Positions 44,413 to 55,525 of a stretch of 64,000 nt of DNA are shown piece by piece. Each line of letters starts with the position of its first letter. The stretch's first letter is position 1. This DNA comes from Mycetohabitans endofungorum (lineage in GTDB: Bacteria; Pseudomonadota; Gammaproteobacteria; Burkholderiales; Burkholderiaceae), in assembly GCF_037477895.1 (NCBI RefSeq), contig NZ_CP132744.1:124001-188000 (forward strand), given 5' to 3'. The position numbers and the translations under genes were made by a program. A model generated the notes under the pieces. It was not told the DNA's origin and did not search any database. It saw only the letters and a list, made by a program, of their open reading frames with translations.

Positions 44413-45054
44413 ATGACGTACGCGGTCAAAGAAATCTTCTACACGTTGCAGGGAGAGGGCGCCAATGCCGGTCGACCGGCGGTGTTTTGCCGCTTTGCGG
44501 GCTGCAACCTGTGGTCGGGCCGCGAACAGGACCGCGCGGATGCGGTGTGCCGCTTTTGCGACACCGATTTTGTCGGCACCGACGGCGAGAACGGCGGCAA
44601 ATATCGCGATGCCGATGCGCTGGCGGCGAAGATCGCGTCGCTGTGGCCGCCTGGCGAGGTTGCGGCACAATACCGTTTTGTCGTTTGTACCGGCGGCGAG
44701 CCGATGTTGCAGCTCGATGCGGCGTTGATCGACGCGCTGCACCGTGAACGATTTGTCATCGCGATCGAGACCAACGGCACCCTGCCGGTGCTTCCCGGCA
44801 TCGATTGGGTCTGCGTAAGCCCGAAGGCTGGTTCGTCCCTCGTGGTGACGCGCGGCAACGAACTGAAGGTCGTGATCCCGCAGGACAACCAGCAGTTGTC
44901 GGAATACGCGCGGCTGGATTTCGAGCACTTTCTCGTGCAACCGATGGATGGTCCATCGCGCGAACTGAACACGAAGCTGGCCGTGGATTGGTGCAAGCGG
45001 CATCCCCAATGGCGCCTGTCGATGCAGACGCATAAGTACTTGAATATTCCCTGA
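44413..45054 (+). CDS. queE: 7-carboxy-7-deazaguanine synthase
   Basis: Radical SAM enzyme of 213 residues that rearranges carboxytetrahydropterin into 7-carboxy-7-deazaguanine. Instead of CX3CX2C the cluster motif is CX14CX2C (GCNLWSGREQDRADAVCRFC), the form described for Burkholderia QueE. TGGEPMLQLD is the SAM-binding GGE motif. Start at 44413 gives YAVKEIFYTLQGEGANAGRP, the family N-terminus. 22 bp after queC. Confidence 0.95.
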   Translation: MTYAVKEIFYTLQGEGANAGRPAVFCRFAGCNLWSGREQDRADAVCRFCDTDFVGTDGENGGKYRDADALAAKIASLWPPGEVAAQYRFVVCTGGEPMLQLDAALIDALHRERFVIAIETNGTLPVLPGIDWVCVSPKAGSSLVVTRGNELKVVIPQDNQQLSEYARLDFEHFLVQPMDGPSRELNTKLAVDWCKRHPQWRLSMQTHKYLNIP

Positions 45055-45072
45055 ACCAGGCGCTGGACCACC

Positions 45073-45519
45073 GTGCTGACTATCACGCGCAAACTCGCAT
45101 TCGACGCAGGCCACCGTATCCCGGATCACCGCAGCCAGTGCAGGAACCTGCACGGCCATCGGTATGTGCTGGAAATCACCTTGCAAGGCGAACTCGTCGA
45201 TACGGAAGGCGCGCCGGATCGCGGCATGGTGATGGACTTTGCCGACGTGAAGCGGCTGGCGATGGAGCACTTGGTGAACGTGTGGGATCACGCGTTCATC
45301 GTCTATGAGCAGGACGTGATGGTCCGTTCTTTCCTCGATACGCTGCCCGAGCACAAGACGGTCGTGCTGGACCGGATCCCGACTGTCGAGAATTTGGCTG
45401 CTAAGGCGTTCGAGATCCTGGCCCACGTCTATGATGCGCATTACGGCATCAACCTGCGGCTGGCCAACGTACGCCTGTACGAGACGCCCAACTGCTGGGC
45501 CGATATCAGCCGCGACTGA
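45073..45519 (+). CDS. queD: 6-carboxy-5,6,7,8-tetrahydropterin synthase
   Basis: QueD, 148 residues, makes carboxytetrahydropterin from dihydroneopterin triphosphate. Zinc-binding histidines are in AFDAGHRI and NLHGHRY; the catalytic Cys is in SQCRNLHGH; PTVENLA and YETPNCWADI complete the signature. GTG start at 45073, 18 bp after queE. Confidence 0.95.
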   Translation: MLTITRKLAFDAGHRIPDHRSQCRNLHGHRYVLEITLQGELVDTEGAPDRGMVMDFADVKRLAMEHLVNVWDHAFIVYEQDVMVRSFLDTLPEHKTVVLDRIPTVENLAAKAFEILAHVYDAHYGINLRLANVRLYETPNCWADISRD

Positions 45520-45552
45520 ACGCCGCCAGGGCCGGGCACCGACGCGCCGTCG

Positions 45553-46701
45553 TCAGCTTTGCATCAGGCGTTTTTGTCGCGCCACGCTCATGATCATCCC
45601 GGTCGCGATGCCCAATGTGATCAGCGCGGTGCCGCCGTAGCTCATGAATGGCAGCGGTACGCCTACTACGGGCAGAATACCGCTGACCATGCCGATATTA
45701 ACGAATGCGTACATGAAGAAGGACAGCGCCAGCGCCCCGGCCAGCAATCGGCCGAACAGCGTGGCGCCGTTGGCCGCGATGTACAGGCCACGCGCGACGA
45801 GCAGCAGGTACAGGAACAGCAGCATGAGCCCGCCGGCCAGGCCGAACTCTTCGGAGAACACGGCGAAAATGAAGTCCGTATGTTTTTCCGGAATGAACTC
45901 CAGGTGCGCCTGCGTTCCCTTGAGCCAGCCTTTGCCGAAGGCCCCGCCGGAGCCGATCGCGATGACCGCCTGAATCGTATGAAATCCTTTGCCAAGCGGG
46001 TCTGAACTCGGATCGAGCAGCGTGCAGACGCGGTGCTTCTGGTAGTCGTGCAGCAGAACCCATTGCACGTCCGGTTGACAAATCCGGTCCTCGGTTGCGA
46101 TCAACGAGCCGACGCCGATCACCAGCGCCAGCAACAGCGGTACGATTAGCTTGAAGCTCAGGCCCGCGAAGTAGATCACGAACAGTCCCGTGGACAGCAC
46201 CAGGATCGCAGTACCCAAGTCGGGCTGTTTGGCGATCAGCCCGACCGGCACTGCCAGGATGATCAGGCCGATCAGGTAGTCGTACCACCGTATCACGCCC
46301 TCGCGTCGCTGGTAGTACCACGCGAGCATCAGCGGCATGGCGATTTTCAGGATTTCAGATGGCTGAATCACGACGCCGACATTGATCCAACGCTTGGCGC
46401 CTTTCTTAGTCAAGCCGAACAGCGCCACGGCGATGAGCAGTGCCACGCCGAACGAGTAGGCGGGCACGGCAAAACGCATCAGCGTCTGCGGCGGTACGTT
46501 CGCGATCGCCCACATCAGCACGAACGTGAGCAAGATATTGCGGACCTGGTCCTCGACGCGTCCGGGTACGTCCATGCTGGCGCTGTACAGCGTAAGCAGA
46601 CCCACGCATAGCAACAAGAAGACGATCAACGCAAGTGGCTTGTCGAAGCCGGCGAACATCCGTTTTGCGCGTCCAATCAGCACGCGGGGCTCGATGGGCA
46701 T
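45553..46701 (-). CDS. rodA: Rod-shape peptidoglycan polymerase RodA
   Basis: SEDS-family glycosyltransferase, 382 residues with about ten membrane helices. Polymerises lipid II into glycan strands with PBP2. Family motifs: GAKRWINVGVVIQPSEILKIAMP, KQPDLGTAILVLSTGLFV and, near the C-terminus, GVPLPFMSYGGTALI. Starts 8 bp after the PBP2 stop, last of mreBCD-mrdA-rodA. Confidence 0.96.
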   Translation of the reverse strand: MPIEPRVLIGRAKRMFAGFDKPLALIVFLLLCVGLLTLYSASMDVPGRVEDQVRNILLTFVLMWAIANVPPQTLMRFAVPAYSFGVALLIAVALFGLTKKGAKRWINVGVVIQPSEILKIAMPLMLAWYYQRREGVIRWYDYLIGLIILAVPVGLIAKQPDLGTAILVLSTGLFVIYFAGLSFKLIVPLLLALVIGVGSLIATEDRICQPDVQWVLLHDYQKHRVCTLLDPSSDPLGKGFHTIQAVIAIGSGGAFGKGWLKGTQAHLEFIPEKHTDFIFAVFSEEFGLAGGLMLLFLYLLLVARGLYIAANGATLFGRLLAGALALSFFMYAFVNIGMVSGILPVVGVPLPFMSYGGTALITLGIATGMIMSVARQKRLMQS

Positions 46702-46709
46702 GGCGATTC

Positions 46710-49070
46710 CTAGTGCGCCGGGGTAGCGCCATGCGCGCCCCCGGATCGATTCAACGTGGCTGGCGTGTCGGCCGGCGCACGCGGCCCCTGTTCCGACGGG
46801 GGCTCGTATGGACCGGGTATCGGTTGTTGGGCGGGGGGCATATCGTCGCCGCTGCCGGTGTCCGGGGTGGCGGTACCACCGCCCGCGGCGCCTGCCGCTG
46901 ACGCGCTCACAGTGCCCGCAGCGCCCACAGCGCCGCGTGGCGGATCGCTGCGAGTACTCTTGCGCGCCGCATCCGCGAGCACCGACGCAGACGTCACCGC
47001 CGCTGCGACGGCCGGGTTCGATGCCGCCTGTGGCGCGAAGGCGGCGCTGCTGCTGACCACCGACGCCGGCAGCGCGGCTTGTATTGGGGTTTGCGCGCCG
47101 CCGATCACCGGCGTGCCGCCGAGGTCGGTCGCCGACGCTGCCATCGCGACGGAGGCGGCTTCGGCACCGGGCTTGACGCGGTCGATCAGGTAATAGTCAA
47201 GCACTTTGCGGGCAATTGGGCCGGCCGCCCGGGCTCCCCAGCCGCCATTCTCGACGATCAATGCGAGCGCGATCTGCGGGCGCTCGACCGGCGCGAAAGC
47301 GATGAACAGCGCGTGGTCACGCAGGTGCTCGGCCAGCGCATGCGCACGGTATTTCTGGCCCTGCAGCGAAAACACCTGCGCCGTACCAGTCTTGCCGGCC
47401 GACGTATAGGGTGCGTTACCAAAGATTTTGTACGCGGTGCCTGAAGGGCTGTCCATCACGCTTTTCATCGCGTGCTTGACGACGTCGAGGTCCGCCTGCG
47501 TGATGCCTTGGATGCGGCCACTGGGTTTGGGCACCGTCAGCCGGAATTCGCGCGTGATCGGGTTCTCGACATCCTTGACCAAGTGAGGCTTCATGACCAC
47601 ACCGTTGTTCGCCAGCGTCGCGACAGCGTGCGCGAGTTGCAGGATCGTATACGAATTGTAGCCTTGGCCGATGCCGAGACTGATCGTCTCGCCTTCGTAC
47701 CAGCGCTGCTGCTCGGGCTTGCGATAGGCGCGTTTCTTCCAGTCGGTGGACGGCAGCACACCGCGTGCTTCGCCCTCGACGTCGATGCCGGTCTGCTGGC
47801 CGAACCCCCACTGCTTCATAAAACTCGCAATCGTGTTGACGCCCAGATCGTGTGCGAGCATGTAGTAATACGTGTCGTTGGACACGACGATCGAACGGTA
47901 CATGTCGACCCAGCCCTGTCCCTGTGGCACGTCGTTGCGGAATGTGTGGCCGCCGAACGTGTACGAGCCAGGATCCTGGAAGCTCCAATTCGGCGTACGC
48001 TTGTGCGTGGCGAGCGCGGCCAGCGCCATGAACGGCTTGTATGTCGAGCCAGGCGGATAGGTGCCGCGTAGCGGCCGGTTCAGCAGCGGCCGGTCGGGTG
48101 ACGTATTCAACTCATCCCAGGTTGGCTGATCGATGCCATCGACGAACAGGTTTGGATCGAAGCTGGGCGACGACACGAACGCAAGCACGTCGCCCGTCGA
48201 CGGTTCGATGGCGACCAACGCGCCGCGCTTGCCTGCAAATGCCTGCTCCGCGCTTTGCTGCAGGCCGATATCGAGTGACAGCCGCAGATTGTTGCCGGGC
48301 TTGGCCTGGGTGCGCGACAGCGTGCGCACCGGGCGGCCACCCGCGGTCACCTCGACTTCTTCGAAGCCCGTCACGCCGTGCAACTCGGTCTCGTAGCTCT
48401 GCTCGACGCCGATCTTGCCGATATAGTCGGTGCCGTTGTAGTTGTTCGCATCGAGTCGCGGATCGTAGTGCTCCGGGTCACTGTCGTTTTTTTCGCTGGC
48501 CGCGTCGATGCGCTCCTGGTCGCGCTGTGAAATACGGCCGATGTAGCCGATCACGTGCGCCGCGGTCGTACCGAGCGGGTATTGCCGGAACAGCCGCGCG
48601 CGCACTTCCACACCCGGAAACCGATAGCGCTGCGCGGTGAAGCGGGCCACTTCGTCGTCGGTCAATCGCGTGCGAATCGGTAGACTCTCAAAGTTTTTCG
48701 AGTCCTCCTGCAGTTTCTTGAAGCGACGGCGGTCGCGCGCATCGATATTGACCACGTCCGACAGCTGCTCGATGACCTCATCCAGTGTGCCGTCGATCTT
48801 CGATGGCGTGATCTCCAACGTGTAGGCCGAGTAGTTCTTCGCAAGCACCACGCCGTTGCGGTCGATGATGATGCCGCGATTCGGCACGATCGGCGCGACC
48901 GAGATGCGATTTTCGTTAGCCTGAAGCGAGTATTTGTTGTAGTTCCAGACTTGCAGATACAGAAAGCGACAGCCGATCAGCGCGAAGCACGCGAGCACGA
49001 ACACGCCCGCGGCGGCCACACGAAGCTTGAAGCGCGCCAGTGCCTGCCGGGGATGGTTGAACTGCGTCAT
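46710..49070 (-). CDS. mrdA: Penicillin-binding protein 2
   Basis: Elongation-specific transpeptidase, 786 residues. One N-terminal membrane helix (about 15-35), the dimerisation domain (NRGIIIDRNGVVLAKN), and the transpeptidase domain with active-site Ser in GSTYKPF, SND (VVSNDTYY) and KTGTAQ. From about residue 645 there is a ~140-residue tail rich in Ala, Ser, Pro and Gly, longer than in E. coli. Start 49070 is the Met of MTQFNHPRQ; the frame continues into mreD but without support. Confidence 0.94.
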   Translation of the reverse strand: MTQFNHPRQALARFKLRVAAAGVFVLACFALIGCRFLYLQVWNYNKYSLQANENRISVAPIVPNRGIIIDRNGVVLAKNYSAYTLEITPSKIDGTLDEVIEQLSDVVNIDARDRRRFKKLQEDSKNFESLPIRTRLTDDEVARFTAQRYRFPGVEVRARLFRQYPLGTTAAHVIGYIGRISQRDQERIDAASEKNDSDPEHYDPRLDANNYNGTDYIGKIGVEQSYETELHGVTGFEEVEVTAGGRPVRTLSRTQAKPGNNLRLSLDIGLQQSAEQAFAGKRGALVAIEPSTGDVLAFVSSPSFDPNLFVDGIDQPTWDELNTSPDRPLLNRPLRGTYPPGSTYKPFMALAALATHKRTPNWSFQDPGSYTFGGHTFRNDVPQGQGWVDMYRSIVVSNDTYYYMLAHDLGVNTIASFMKQWGFGQQTGIDVEGEARGVLPSTDWKKRAYRKPEQQRWYEGETISLGIGQGYNSYTILQLAHAVATLANNGVVMKPHLVKDVENPITREFRLTVPKPSGRIQGITQADLDVVKHAMKSVMDSPSGTAYKIFGNAPYTSAGKTGTAQVFSLQGQKYRAHALAEHLRDHALFIAFAPVERPQIALALIVENGGWGARAAGPIARKVLDYYLIDRVKPGAEAASVAMAASATDLGGTPVIGGAQTPIQAALPASVVSSSAAFAPQAASNPAVAAAVTSASVLADAARKSTRSDPPRGAVGAAGTVSASAAGAAGGGTATPDTGSGDDMPPAQQPIPGPYEPPSEQGPRAPADTPATLNRSGGAHGATPAH

Positions 49071-49087
49071 CTGCGAGCGGGCCCCGG

Positions 49088-49600
49088 TCAAATCGGTCGC
49101 GTGTCGTCGTGGTCGGCCGCGCGTTTCTGCGGCAACAGCAGTAGCACGCTGGCAACCGGCCACAGCAGCGCGCCGACGAAGCCGTCCAGCAAGTAGCCCC
49201 AGCCCGGGAATGCACCGCCGGCAATCAGCCGAATCGCGAACGGCACGGCCTGCGCGAGCATCAGCAGCGGCATCACGACGAAGACCTGCGCACCCAGCGA
49301 TAGCCACAGCACGCGCCGGTGCACCATGATTGCCCCGTACGACAGCAGTGTGTAGGCGAGCGCGTGCTCGCCGAATAGGCTCGCATCGTGCACGTCGATT
49401 AGCAGCCCAAGCAGGAACGCGATGCCCATGCCGACCTTGCGCGGTTGATGCACGTTCCAAAACAGCAGCACGATCGCGACGAAATCGGGCACGCCGATCC
49501 ACTTGCCCCATGGCAGCAGATTCAAAAAAAACGCCGCGGCCAGGCTGAACGCAATGAAGTACGGATTGACCGGCAGCAAGATGTGATGAGGTCGATTCAT
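49088..49600 (-). CDS. mreD: Rod-shape determining protein MreD
   Basis: 170-residue inner-membrane protein with about five hydrophobic helices; part of the elongasome linking MreB/MreC to wall synthesis. LLIDVHDASLFGEHALAYTLLSY is typical of the family. Start overlaps the mreC stop by 4 bp (ATGA). Confidence 0.92.
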   Translation of the reverse strand: MNRPHHILLPVNPYFIAFSLAAAFFLNLLPWGKWIGVPDFVAIVLLFWNVHQPRKVGMGIAFLLGLLIDVHDASLFGEHALAYTLLSYGAIMVHRRVLWLSLGAQVFVVMPLLMLAQAVPFAIRLIAGGAFPGWGYLLDGFVGALLWPVASVLLLLPQKRAADHDDTRPI

Positions 49601-50613
49601 TGCCGTGCTCTGGTTACCGTGGCCGACGCGGCTCGGGCAGATAATGCCGGCGAGCCGGTGCCCGTCGCAGCCGGTGTCGCGGCGTTCTTGCCGGCGGCTG
49701 CCTTCGCGCCTTTCCTGGCCTTTGCCTTGCCGGCATCCTTGGCCGCGCCGGTGTCCGTGTCGGTGGGATGCGGCGGCGTGCGCGCATCGTAGCGCAGTAC
49801 CAACAACTGGCGGGCGCCCCGCACCGGCGCGAGCGGCTCGCAGACCACCCGGGCGAATGTGGTGTCCGCTTGGCGGTCGACGCGAATAACCTTGGCCACC
49901 GGCAGTCCCGGCGGGTAGACGCCGTCCAGCCCATTTGTCACCAGTTCGTCGCCGGTCTTCACATCAGCGCTGGTCGGCACGAACCTTAGATCCAGTACGT
50001 CGCCCTTAGGGGTGCCGTAGATGACGCTGCGAATGCCGGTGCGTACCACCTGCACTGGCACCGCCTGGTCCTTGTCGGTCAGCAGCGTGACCTCAGATTG
50101 CAACGGGAAGACGCGTGTGACTTGCCCGATTACGCCTTTTTCGTTCACCACCGGTGCGCCTGCCTGCACATCCTGCTGGCTGCCGCCGGCGATGATGACC
50201 TTCTGCGTGAACGGGTCGCGCGTGTCGTACTGAATCTCGGTGGGCGTTGTCTGTATCGTTGAATGCTGCTGTAACTGCAGCAGCCGGCGCAGATGTTCAT
50301 TCTCGGCCAGCAGTTGGGCCGCTTGCGACGCACGTACCGACAACTGCAGGTTCTTGTCGCGCAGCGTCTGGTTCTCGCTGCGCAACGAATGGATCGTGAC
50401 GAATAGGTCGGTGCCGCCGACGATTAGATCGCGTGGCACCAGCGCCGCGCGTTGTAAAGGATAGAGCCCCGTGCCGATCACTTCGCGCACGACTTCGAGC
50501 GTTTGGAAACGCGCGTCGGTAATCAACAGTACGAGCGCGAGACCGACAAACGTGAACAGACGCGCGAGCGCCGAAGGACCTTGCTTGAACAGGGGCGGCG
50601 GACTGTATTCCAT
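49597..50613 (-). CDS. mreC: Rod-shape determining protein MreC
   Basis: 338 residues. A membrane helix (about 19-36), a coiled coil (SLRSENQTLRDKNLQLSVRA... to about 115) and the paired beta-domain that activates PBP2. The end carries a Lys/Ala-rich low-complexity tail (KAKARKGAKAAAGKN). Start at 50613 (MEYSPPPLFKQGPSA) is the usual family start. 36 bp after mreB. Confidence 0.94.
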   Translation of the reverse strand: MEYSPPPLFKQGPSALARLFTFVGLALVLLITDARFQTLEVVREVIGTGLYPLQRAALVPRDLIVGGTDLFVTIHSLRSENQTLRDKNLQLSVRASQAAQLLAENEHLRRLLQLQQHSTIQTTPTEIQYDTRDPFTQKVIIAGGSQQDVQAGAPVVNEKGVIGQVTRVFPLQSEVTLLTDKDQAVPVQVVRTGIRSVIYGTPKGDVLDLRFVPTSADVKTGDELVTNGLDGVYPPGLPVAKVIRVDRQADTTFARVVCEPLAPVRGARQLLVLRYDARTPPHPTDTDTGAAKDAGKAKARKGAKAAAGKNAATPAATGTGSPALSARAASATVTRARQ

Positions 50614-50648
50614 GGTCGACGCCCGAAACCGCATTTACTTCAGCCGGA

Positions 50649-51797
<1,149 letters not shown>

Positions 51798-51954
51798 TCA
51801 CGAAGCTGCGGGAACAAAAATTTTACCGGCGCAGGCGGTGCACGCATCTGGGCAACGCGAATGCCGCAGCCGCGGGAGTATGCGCGTGCGGAGGACATTG
51901 CTGAAAGATGACGGTAAGGCCGGCCGGGTTTAGGGCGAACGCGTAATGATACCT

Positions 51955-52005
51955 TATAATTCCAGCTCATTCGAAGAAAAGCGGGGGACGTTTTTGCCCG
52001 CTTTT
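51955..52005 (+). promoter_or_regulatory. gatC leader: TATAAT box followed by a terminator-like hairpin
   Basis: A perfect -10 box TATAAT (51955-51960) without a clear -35 lies 69 bp before gatC. Just after the expected start site, AAAAGCGGG (51977-51985) pairs with CCCGCTTTT (51997-52005), then a further T. It looks like a rho-independent terminator inside the leader, possibly an attenuator, or a bidirectional insulator between mreB and gatC. The rest of the 336-bp gap shows no gene. Confidence 0.5.
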
Positions 52006-52028
52006 TCCCCTCCATCCTTGGTGACCGC

Positions 52029-52328
52029 ATGGCCTTGACCCCCACTGACGTAAACCGCATTGCGCACCTGGCGCGCATTGAGCTCGGGCAACGCGAGGCC
52101 GAGCCCATACTCGAGCAATTGAACCAGTTTTTTGGCCTGGTCGAGCAGATGCAGGCCGTGGACACGACTAGCATCGCGCCACTCGCGCATCCAATCGAGC
52201 AGATCGAGGACGTCGCGCTGAGGCTGCGCGAGGACGCCGTGACCGAGCACGTGCGGCGCGAGGACAACCAGCGCTGCGCGCCGGCGGTGCAGGACGGCCT
52301 GTATCTGGTACCGCAAGTGATCGAATAA
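52029..52328 (+). CDS. gatC: Asp-tRNA(Asn)/Glu-tRNA(Gln) amidotransferase subunit C
   Basis: 99 residues; a small chaperone-like subunit that wraps the GatA/GatB interface. Typical opening [18 protein letters not shown] and ending [18 protein letters not shown]. First of gatCAB. Confidence 0.95.
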   Translation: MALTPTDVNRIAHLARIELGQREAEPILEQLNQFFGLVEQMQAVDTTSIAPLAHPIEQIEDVALRLREDAVTEHVRREDNQRCAPAVQDGLYLVPQVIE

Positions 52329-52350
52329 CGCGACGCAGGAAAACCGCACG

Positions 52351-53844
52351 ATGCATCAGAAAAGCCTTACTGAATTGCGCGCCGCGCTCGATACAAAGCA
52401 GGTATCGGCGCTCGAGCTTGCGCAGCACTTCCTGCAGCGTATCGAGGCCGCACGCGAGCTGAACGCGTTCATCGACGTGAATCCGCCACTGACGCTGGAC
52501 GCGGCGCGCGCGGCCGACCAGCGGCTCGCGCGCGGCGAGCGTGGGCCGCTGCTTGGCCTGCCGGTGGCGCACAAGGATGTATTCGTGACCCGCGGCTGGA
52601 AGTCCAGCGCCGGCTCCCGGATGCTGGCCGACTACGTGAGTCCGTTCGACGCGACGGTCGTCGAGCGGCTGACGGCGGCGGGCATGGTCACGCTGGGCAA
52701 GACCAACATGGACGAGTTCGCGATGGGCTCGTCCAACGAGAATTCGTTCTTCGGCCCGGTACGCAACCCGTGGGACCGGAATACGGTGCCGGGCGGCTCG
52801 TCGGGCGGCTCGGCCGCGGCGGTGGCCGCTGCACTGGCGCCGGTGGCCACCGGCACCGACACCGGCGGCTCGATTCGCCAGCCGGCGTCGCTGACTGGGA
52901 TTACCGGCATCAAGCCGACCTACGGCCGCGTCTCCCGCTACGGGATGATCGCGTTCGCGTCGTCGCTCGACCAGGGAGGGCCGATGGCGCGCTCGGCCGC
53001 CGATTGCGCGCTCGTGCTAGGTGCAATGAGCGGTTTTGACCCGCGCGATTCGACGAGCTTGCCACGCGACGCGGAAGACTACACGCGCTGGCTTGGCAAG
53101 CCGTGGCAGGATGCCGGCGCGCTCGCCGGCCGCCCGCTCGCCGGGCTGCGCATCGGGTTGCCGCGCGAGTACTTCGGCGCGGGGCTGTCGGGCGACGTGC
53201 GCGCGGCGATCGATGCGGCACTGCGGCAATACGAGGAACTTGGCGCGACACTGGTGGACGTATCGCTGCCTAAGACGGAGCTGTCGATCCCAGTCTACTA
53301 TGTGATCGCGCCGGCCGAGGCGTCGTCGAATTTGTCACGTTTTGACGGCGTGCGCTACGGCCATCGCGCGGCCGAGTACCGCGACCTGCTCGACATGTAT
53401 AAGAAGACACGCTCGGAGGGCTTTGGCGCCGAGGTCAAGCGCCGCATCCTAGTCGGCACGTACGTACTGTCACACGGCTACTACGACGCGTACTACCTGC
53501 AGGCCCAAAAGATTCGTCGGATCATCGCGCAGGACTTCCAGAACGCGTTCGAGCAATGCGACATGATCATGGGCCCGGTGTCGCCGAGCGTCGCGTGGAA
53601 CCTGGGCGAGAAGGCCGACGATCCGCTGCAGATGTATCTGGCGGACATCTATACGCTGTCCACGAGCCTAGCCGGATTGCCGGGCATGAGCGTGCCATGC
53701 GGCTTTGGCACTGGCGCCCATGCGGCGCGGCCGGTCGGCCTACAGATCATCGGCAACTATTTCAACGAAGCGCGGATGCTGCAAGTCGCCGATGCGTTCC
53801 AACGCGTCACCGATTGGCATCGGCAAGTGCCCGCGGGAGTCTGA
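52351..53844 (+). CDS. gatA: Asp-tRNA(Asn)/Glu-tRNA(Gln) amidotransferase subunit A
   Basis: Amidase subunit of 497 residues that frees ammonia from glutamine. The Ser-cisSer-Lys triad is visible: Lys in [11 protein letters not shown] and the serines in [14 protein letters not shown] and [12 protein letters not shown]. 22 bp after gatC and 2 bp before gatB. Together the complex amidates Glu-tRNA(Gln) and/or Asp-tRNA(Asn). Confidence 0.97.
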   Translation: MHQKSLTELRAALDTKQVSALELAQHFLQRIEAARELNAFIDVNPPLTLDAARAADQRLARGERGPLLGLPVAHKDVFVTRGWKSSAGSRMLADYVSPFDATVVERLTAAGMVTLGKTNMDEFAMGSSNENSFFGPVRNPWDRNTVPGGSSGGSAAAVAAALAPVATGTDTGGSIRQPASLTGITGIKPTYGRVSRYGMIAFASSLDQGGPMARSAADCALVLGAMSGFDPRDSTSLPRDAEDYTRWLGKPWQDAGALAGRPLAGLRIGLPREYFGAGLSGDVRAAIDAALRQYEELGATLVDVSLPKTELSIPVYYVIAPAEASSNLSRFDGVRYGHRAAEYRDLLDMYKKTRSEGFGAEVKRRILVGTYVLSHGYYDAYYLQAQKIRRIIAQDFQNAFEQCDMIMGPVSPSVAWNLGEKADDPLQMYLADIYTLSTSLAGLPGMSVPCGFGTGAHAARPVGLQIIGNYFNEARMLQVADAFQRVTDWHRQVPAGV

Positions 53845-53846
53845 CT

Positions 53847-55316
53847 ATGCAGTGGGAAGTGGTAATCGGGCTGGAGACACACGCGCAGCTGTCGACCCAG
53901 TCGAAGATTTTTTCCGGGGCCTCGACGCGGTTCGGTGCCGAGCCAAACACGCAGGCCTGCGCAGTTGATCTGGCCTTGCCCGGGGCGCTGCCCATCGCAA
54001 ACCGGGGCGCCGTCGAGCGGGCTATACGCTTCGGGTTGGCGATCGGCGCGACGATCGCGCCGCGCAGCGTGTTTGCGCGCAAGAATTACTTCTATCCGGA
54101 TTTGCCCAAGGGCTACCAGATCAGTCAGTACGAGTTGCCGGTTGTGCAAGGCGGCTCGATCACGATCCAGGTGGAGGCGAACGAAAAGGCTGGCCGCGAT
54201 GCGTACGAGAAGACGATCAGATTGACTCGAGCGCACTTGGAGGAGGACGCCGGCAAGTCGTTGCACGAGGATTTCGCCGGGATGACCGGCATCGACCTGA
54301 ACCGCGCTGGCACACCGCTGCTAGAGATTGTGACCGAGCCGGACATGCGCAGCGCCGCCGAGGCGGTGGCTTATGCAAAGGCGTTGCATTCGCTGGTCGT
54401 CTGGCTAGGTATTTGCGACGGGAACATGCAGGAAGGCTCGTTTCGCTGCGACGCGAACGTGTCGGTGCGCCGGCTCGGCGAGCAGGCATTGGGCACACGC
54501 GCCGAAATCAAGAACTTAAACTCGTTCCGCTTTCTGGAAGAGGCGATCCAATACGAGGTGCACCGCCAGATCGAGCTGATCGAGGACGGTGGCACCGTTG
54601 TGCAGGAAACCCGGCTGTACGACCCGGACCGTGGCGAGACGCGCTCGATGCGCAGCAAGGAAGACGCGCATGACTATCGCTACTTCCCTGACCCGGACCT
54701 GATGCCGCTCGTGATCGACAGCGAGTGGATCACCGAGGTCCGCCGCGCGCTGCCGGAATTGCCGGACGCGATGAAGCGTCGCTTTGCCGAACAGTACGGC
54801 TTGCCCGGCTATGACGCGGGTGTGCTCACAACGTCACAGGCGCTTGCCGCGTACTACGAGGCAGTGGTGTCCAAGGTGGGCGTTGCGAATGCGAAGATGG
54901 CGGCGAACTGGGTAATGGGCGAGCTTGCGTCGCAGCTGAACCGCGATGGGCTGGACATCGGGCAGTCGCCGGTATCGGCCGCGCAATTGGCGCTAGTTCT
55001 CGTGCGGATCGCTGACGGTACGATCTCGAACAAGATCGGCAAGGAGATTTTTGGCGCGATCTGGGACGAGAAGGCCACCGACGACGCGGCGGCAGACCGC
55101 ATCATCGACGCCAAGGGACTCAAGCAGATCTCCGACAGCGGCGCGCTCGAGGCGATTCTGGACGAGGTGCTTGCCGCCAATCCGAAGTCCGTCGACGAAT
55201 ACCGCGCGGGCAAGGACAAGGCATTCAACGCGCTGGTCGGTCAGGCGATGAAGGCCACGAAGGGGCGGGCCAACCCGCAGCAGGTCAACGAGCTGTTAAA
55301 GAAAAAGCTGTCCTGA
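53847..55316 (+). CDS. gatB: Asp-tRNA(Asn)/Glu-tRNA(Gln) amidotransferase subunit B
   Basis: 489-residue kinase/tRNA-binding subunit, which activates the tRNA-bound carboxylate by phosphorylation. Starts [33 protein letters not shown] and HLEEDAGKS follow; the C-terminal YqeY-like helical domain binds tRNA. Start 53847 is the family Met; the same frame is open into gatA but that is not coding. Confidence 0.97.
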   Translation: MQWEVVIGLETHAQLSTQSKIFSGASTRFGAEPNTQACAVDLALPGALPIANRGAVERAIRFGLAIGATIAPRSVFARKNYFYPDLPKGYQISQYELPVVQGGSITIQVEANEKAGRDAYEKTIRLTRAHLEEDAGKSLHEDFAGMTGIDLNRAGTPLLEIVTEPDMRSAAEAVAYAKALHSLVVWLGICDGNMQEGSFRCDANVSVRRLGEQALGTRAEIKNLNSFRFLEEAIQYEVHRQIELIEDGGTVVQETRLYDPDRGETRSMRSKEDAHDYRYFPDPDLMPLVIDSEWITEVRRALPELPDAMKRRFAEQYGLPGYDAGVLTTSQALAAYYEAVVSKVGVANAKMAANWVMGELASQLNRDGLDIGQSPVSAAQLALVLVRIADGTISNKIGKEIFGAIWDEKATDDAAADRIIDAKGLKQISDSGALEAILDEVLAANPKSVDEYRAGKDKAFNALVGQAMKATKGRANPQQVNELLKKKLS

Positions 55317-55320
55317 TCGT

Positions 55321-55461
55321 GCGCGCTGGTACATCGTGCCAGCGGACTCGAAGACTCATCGCAACCTGATGGTCGCCGAGCTATTGTTGCGGCGGCTGGC
55401 GGGGTTGGACCTGCGTTATCCACCGGCCAAGGCCTCGCTCAACGGTATCGTTGTCAAGTAA
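55321..55461 (+). pseudogene. Remnant of a polyphosphate kinase 2 gene (C-terminus only)
   Basis: Right after gatB, one frame encodes about 46 residues ending at TAA 55459-55461: WYIVPADSKTHRNLMVAELL followed by a helix and DLRYPPAKASLNGIVVK. This matches the C-terminal part of PPK2-family enzymes (W-Y-V/I-PAD-K...RN). No upstream part of the gene exists; gatB occupies the space. The rest was deleted, so the fragment is non-functional. Confidence 0.7.
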
Positions 55462-55525
55462 TCCGTAGAGGCTGGCGCGTGCCGCCAGCTTCCACGATCA
55501 TCCGTCAACAAGGAAACAACACACC

